Virus record (IMG/VR): IMGVR_UViG_3300046740_000369
Span: 1 to 38,669 of that record
Length of the DNA stretch: 38,669 nt
Source: a virus
Strand: one strand, 5' to 3'
Part shown: positions 38,062 to 38,669 of the stretch, piece by piece
How positions within the stretch are numbered: position 1 is the first letter of the stretch
Layout: every line of letters starts with the position of its first letter
Notes under the pieces: generated by a model
What the model saw: the letters and a program-made list of their open reading frames with translations, nothing else
Told to the model about the DNA's origin: nothing
Databases searched by the model: none
Program-made: the position numbers and the translations under genes

Positions 38062-38669
38062 ACAGTCAAAGCGGCAATAACTTCATCGCGGTGCATGGCG
38101 ACTGCGTGGAGGTGCTCGCGCAGGTTCCGAATGAAAGCGTAGGATTTTCGATCTATTCGCCGCCATTCTCTGGGCTCTATATCTATAACGATTCAATCGC
38201 GGATATGGGCAACAGCGCAAACGATGCCGAATTCTTTTCGCAGTACGCCTTTCTGCTGAAGGAAAAATTCCGAGTCACGATGCCTGGTCGATTATCGGCC
38301 GTGCATTGCAAAGACCTTGTGTATTACAGCAACGCAAGCGAACGGGGCGACCGTGGCTTGCGCGATTTTCCCGGCGAGTGCGTCCGCGCACATTTGGACG
38401 CCGGATGGACCTTTCACTCCCGAGTGACAATCTGGCGCTGCCCGGTGCGCGAGATGACTAAAAGCAAGCCGGACGGACTTCTCTACAAGAATTTCAGGAC
38501 GGACGCAGCTCGGCTGCGGCAAGGGTTGCCGGAATATCTACTCATATTCCGCAAATGGGCCGAAGGCATCGACGACCAACCGGCGGTCATGCACGACTAT
38601 ATGCAATGGAAAGAGTGGGCCGGCGAGGGTGCGGAATTTGTCCGCAAAAATCATAAGCCCGACGATCGT
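38043..38669 (+). CDS. DNA methyltransferase, N-terminal half (runs off the window)
   Basis: 209 codons to the window end, continuing at base 8. It starts 19 bases inside the helicase gene. AVHGDCVEVLAQVPNESVGF then SIYSPPFSGLYIYND is the N-terminal target region with the catalytic SPPF at residues 39-42, the form used by N4-cytosine and some N6-adenine methyltransferases. RLSAVHCKDL and KNFRTDAARLRQGLPEYLLI then FRKW follow, the usual connection before motif I (which is in 1-367). Total about 328 residues. It may modify phage DNA against host restriction, or work with the helicase and nuclease. Confidence 0.88.
   Translation, partial: MDLQCLNSQSGNNFIAVHGDCVEVLAQVPNESVGFSIYSPPFSGLYIYNDSIADMGNSANDAEFFSQYAFLLKEKFRVTMPGRLSAVHCKDLVYYSNASERGDRGLRDFPGECVRAHLDAGWTFHSRVTIWRCPVREMTKSKPDGLLYKNFRTDAARLRQGLPEYLLIFRKWAEGIDDQPAVMHDYMQWKEWAGEGAEFVRKNHKPDDR

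Noticed and set aside
36679-38669. A bona fide DISARM or type I restriction system
   Set aside because: Only an SNF2-like helicase and one methyltransferase are present; no DUF1998, PLD or specificity subunit, and the genes sit in the phage early operon.
1-38669. tRNA genes, CRISPR arrays, insertion sequences
   Set aside because: No full tRNA cloverleaf, regularly spaced repeats, or transposase-like frames were seen; the only tRNA-like stretch is the attP core.

Overview
The window looks like the complete genome of a temperate, long-tailed (siphovirus-type) phage of a high-GC alphaproteobacterium, opened inside one gene. The last gene (38043-38669) is the N-terminal half of a DNA methyltransferase and the first reading frame (8-367) is its C-terminal half. 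The two ends share the 7 bases CGATCGT; collapsing that overlap restores one uninterrupted frame of about 328 codons. The molecule is therefore probably circular or circularly permuted, about 38,662 bp. A Bradyrhizobium/Rhodopseudomonas-like host is an inference from the high GC, the style of the small proteins, and a secreted protein ending in a VPGPVAGAG-type C-terminal sorting signal.

Layout. (1) Control region, 35118-35850: a leftward XRE repressor-like gene faces a rightward Cro-like gene, and four perfect TTCAC-N5-GTGAA dyads lie in and around the two lytic promoters. (2) Rightward early genes, 35623-38669 continuing into 1-2610: regulators, an SNF2-type helicase, a DNA methyltransferase, a VRR-NUC nuclease, a DUF1376 protein, a helicase-loader-like protein and a DUF6362-like protein. 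(3) Packaging and head, 2855-11249: HNH nuclease, a possible cos region, small and large terminase, a fused prohead protease-major capsid protein, and portal. A leftward micro-operon of two small genes and a leftward HNH homing endonuclease interrupt this block. (4) Connectors, tail and fibres, 11246-28066: a fibre with an S74 autoprotease, a collagen-like protein, connector proteins, tail tube, frameshifted tail chaperones, tape measure, tail tip, and a run of fibre/spike proteins. (5) Lysis, 28077-29346: amidase endolysin and a small membrane protein. (6) Integration, 29413-31219: a candidate attP (tRNA-3'-end-like core flanked by direct repeats), then a leftward integrase operon. (7) Leftward accessory and early genes, 31282-35118: small membrane and secreted proteins (probable morons), a 31-unit patterned pentamer repeat, a recombination pair (annealing protein plus YqaJ-like exonuclease), two paralogous 60-residue proteins (one frameshifted) and a winged-helix regulator.

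How it works together. The repressor presumably binds the dyads and silences the leftward promoter (recombination and accessory genes) and the rightward promoter (cro-like gene, replication, and eventually late genes). Nearly all genes in each arm are coupled by ATGA, GTGA or TGATG junctions, so each arm looks like one transcription unit. Integrase is at the far end of the leftward arm, next to attP.

No tRNA gene, CRISPR array or insertion sequence was seen. All functional calls come from reading sequence motifs and gene order; no database search was run.
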